From Spirochaetales bacterium (GTDB lineage: Bacteria; Spirochaetota; Spirochaetia; SZUA-6; DRHE01), in assembly GCA_016930895.1 (NCBI GenBank), contig JAFGFV010000348.1:1-14422 (forward strand): a stretch of DNA of 14,422 nt. The letters are read 5' to 3'. The notes below the pieces were generated by a model, which was given only the letters and a program-made list of their open reading frames with translations, did not search any database and had not been told where the DNA came from. Every line of letters begins with the position of its first letter. Within the stretch, counting starts at the first letter, position 1. The position numbers and the translations under genes were made by a program. This document shows, piece by piece, positions 13,472 to 14,422 of the stretch.

Positions 13472-13501
13472 GCGCGGGCTCTCGAAGGGGCCGGGCCCGC
13501 C
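13460..13501. repeat. Nine-base-pair GC inverted repeat overlapping the nagA stop
   Basis: GGCGGGCCC (13460-13468) and GGGCCCGCC (13493-13501) are perfect reverse complements around a 24-base loop that begins with the nagA TGA. There is no following T tract, so it does not look like a classical intrinsic terminator. It could protect the mRNA end or cause pausing before the next gene. Confidence 0.5.
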
Positions 13502-13530
13502 GGGCGGACCGGACGGACGGGGCAAGCCGG

Positions 13531-14422
13531 GTGGACCAGGGGGACCGGGGGGGTCGGCCCGCCGTCCTGTTGGTGAGCGGCCTGTCCCTGCGGCGGGCGA
13601 GCTCCTTTTCCCGGCAGCTGCGGCTCCTGGCCGCGGCTCTGGAAAGGCGAGGGGTGCCGGGGCGGGTGTGCAGCCCCGCCGCGGCCCTCCCAGCCCTCCG
13701 CGGCCGGGGGGCTTGTGCCGCGATCCTTCTCGGATACCCCGACCAGTTCCCCCTGCTCGCGAAGCCGGTGCCGGAGGTTCCGGTCTACCTGTGGGCCCAG
13801 TTCTCCCGGCCCTCGGATCCCGCGGCTTTGGCCGCGGCTCTGCCGGTGCCGCTGACCGCGCGGAGCGCCGGCTTCCTGGCCGCGGCGGGGTGCGTGCACA
13901 TCGGTCCGGTGATTCCCCACGGGGTGGACCTGCGGCTCTACCGGCCGGCGGCGCCGGGCGAGCGGGCCCGAGCGCGGGAACGGTTGGGGCTGATGGAGCG
14001 CTTCGTGGTCGGGGCCGTGGGGGCCCACACGGCGCGCAAGCGCTTCGGCCTGCTTCTGGAGACCCTGGCTCGCCTGCTGCCGCGCCTGCCGCAGGCCGCG
14101 CTCCTGATCAAGACCGATCGCCCGGTGGCCCTGGACGGCACGGACCTGCGGGAGCAGGCACGGCGCCTGGGGGTGGGGGCTGCCGTGCGCCTGGTGAGCG
14201 GTACGCTGCCTGCGGCCGCCATGGCCGATCTGTACCGCAGCATGGACGTGTACCTCAACCTGTCCGAGTGGGAAGGGTTCTGCGTGCCGGTGGTGGAGGC
14301 CATGGCCTGTGGAGTACCGGTGGCAGCGCAGCCGGGCCAGGGGCCGGGGGAGCTCGTGCCCTACGGCGAGCTGCTGGTACCGGGCAGCGCCGAGGAGGCC
14401 GACGGGGCTACGATCCTGCTGC
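13531..14422 (+). CDS. GT4-type (GT-B) glycosyltransferase, 3' end cut by the window
   Basis: An open frame without stop runs to the window edge, giving about 297 residues from the GTG at 13531. The signature WEGFCVPVVEAMACGVPV (with the donor-binding EGFCVPVVEA type E-x7-E pattern) marks a family 4, GT-B fold transferase that uses a nucleotide sugar. VIPHGVDLRLYRP is the usual linker between the two Rossmann domains, VGAVGAHTARKRF the start of the C-terminal domain, and MADLYRSMDVYLNLSEWEG the segment before the active site. The donor, acceptor and exact start are unknown: TTG at 13570 and GTG at 13573 are alternatives, and the region before them is Gly/Pro-rich. It starts 59 bases after nagA on the same strand and might be read with it, but a link to GlcNAc use is not shown. 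Confidence 0.85.
   Translation, partial: MDQGDRGGRPAVLLVSGLSLRRASSFSRQLRLLAAALERRGVPGRVCSPAAALPALRGRGACAAILLGYPDQFPLLAKPVPEVPVYLWAQFSRPSDPAALAAALPVPLTARSAGFLAAAGCVHIGPVIPHGVDLRLYRPAAPGERARARERLGLMERFVVGAVGAHTARKRFGLLLETLARLLPRLPQAALLIKTDRPVALDGTDLREQARRLGVGAAVRLVSGTLPAAAMADLYRSMDVYLNLSEWEGFCVPVVEAMACGVPVAAQPGQGPGELVPYGELLVPGSAEEADGATILL

Noticed and set aside
12248..13525. Minus-strand open frame of 425 codons opposite nagA
   Set aside because: All NagA motifs are on the plus strand; the antisense product is low complexity.
13531..14422. Glycosyltransferase as a MshA/BshA-type enzyme making a GlcNAc thiol, with the PIG-L domain as its deacetylase
   Set aside because: The visible sequence has general GT4 motifs only; nothing specific to MshA or BshA is seen, no ligase such as MshC or BshC is present, and the gene is on the opposite strand from the PIG-L fusion.

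Overview
This is a GC-rich (roughly two-thirds G+C by eye), densely packed bacterial segment with ten complete protein genes and one truncated gene in five blocks. I see no tRNA, rRNA, CRISPR array, integrase, transposase or other sign of a mobile element. The taxon cannot be fixed from the sequence. The gene set is bacterial, but it carries an archaeal-type HypA/ATPase pair. A spirochaete-like affiliation is only an impression from memory of the protein families and carries low confidence.

Block 1 (11-2474, minus) is a two-gene sulfur-transfer operon: a cysteine desulfurase followed by ThiI without a rhodanese domain, a pairing known from other bacteria for 4-thiouridine in tRNA. Block 2 (2655-4620, extending to 6399, plus) is divergent from it. 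It holds an ArsR-type repressor, then a tightly coupled run of a small membrane-anchored protein with a winged-helix-like region, a HypA nickel metallochaperone of the long archaeal type, a Mrp/MinD-type ATPase that best fits the ATPase-type HypB partner of such HypA proteins, and a Cache-HAMP histidine kinase with no response regulator beside it. No hydrogenase structural gene is in view.

Block 3 (6430-12114, minus) is the most unusual part. It is a three-gene operon encoding a fused NagB-like/PIG-L-like protein, a GalT/HIT-superfamily (DUF4922-like) protein with an HxHxQ motif, and an MFS transporter carrying a C-terminal HEAT-repeat region. Block 4 (12263-13471, plus) is nagA, transcribed divergently from block 3, so blocks 3 and 4 look like one amino-sugar module in which GlcNAc-6-phosphate deacetylation (NagA) meets several non-standard enzymes. 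Block 5 is the start of a GT4-type glycosyltransferase (13531 to the window end).

Two divergent intergenic regions (2475-2654 and 12115-12262) hold recognisable sigma70-like promoters with 17-18 bp spacers and palindromes that could be operators. Several predicted transcription starts lie within about ten bases of a start codon that has no Shine-Dalgarno sequence, suggesting leaderless mRNAs. No stretch over 300 bases lacks a gene.
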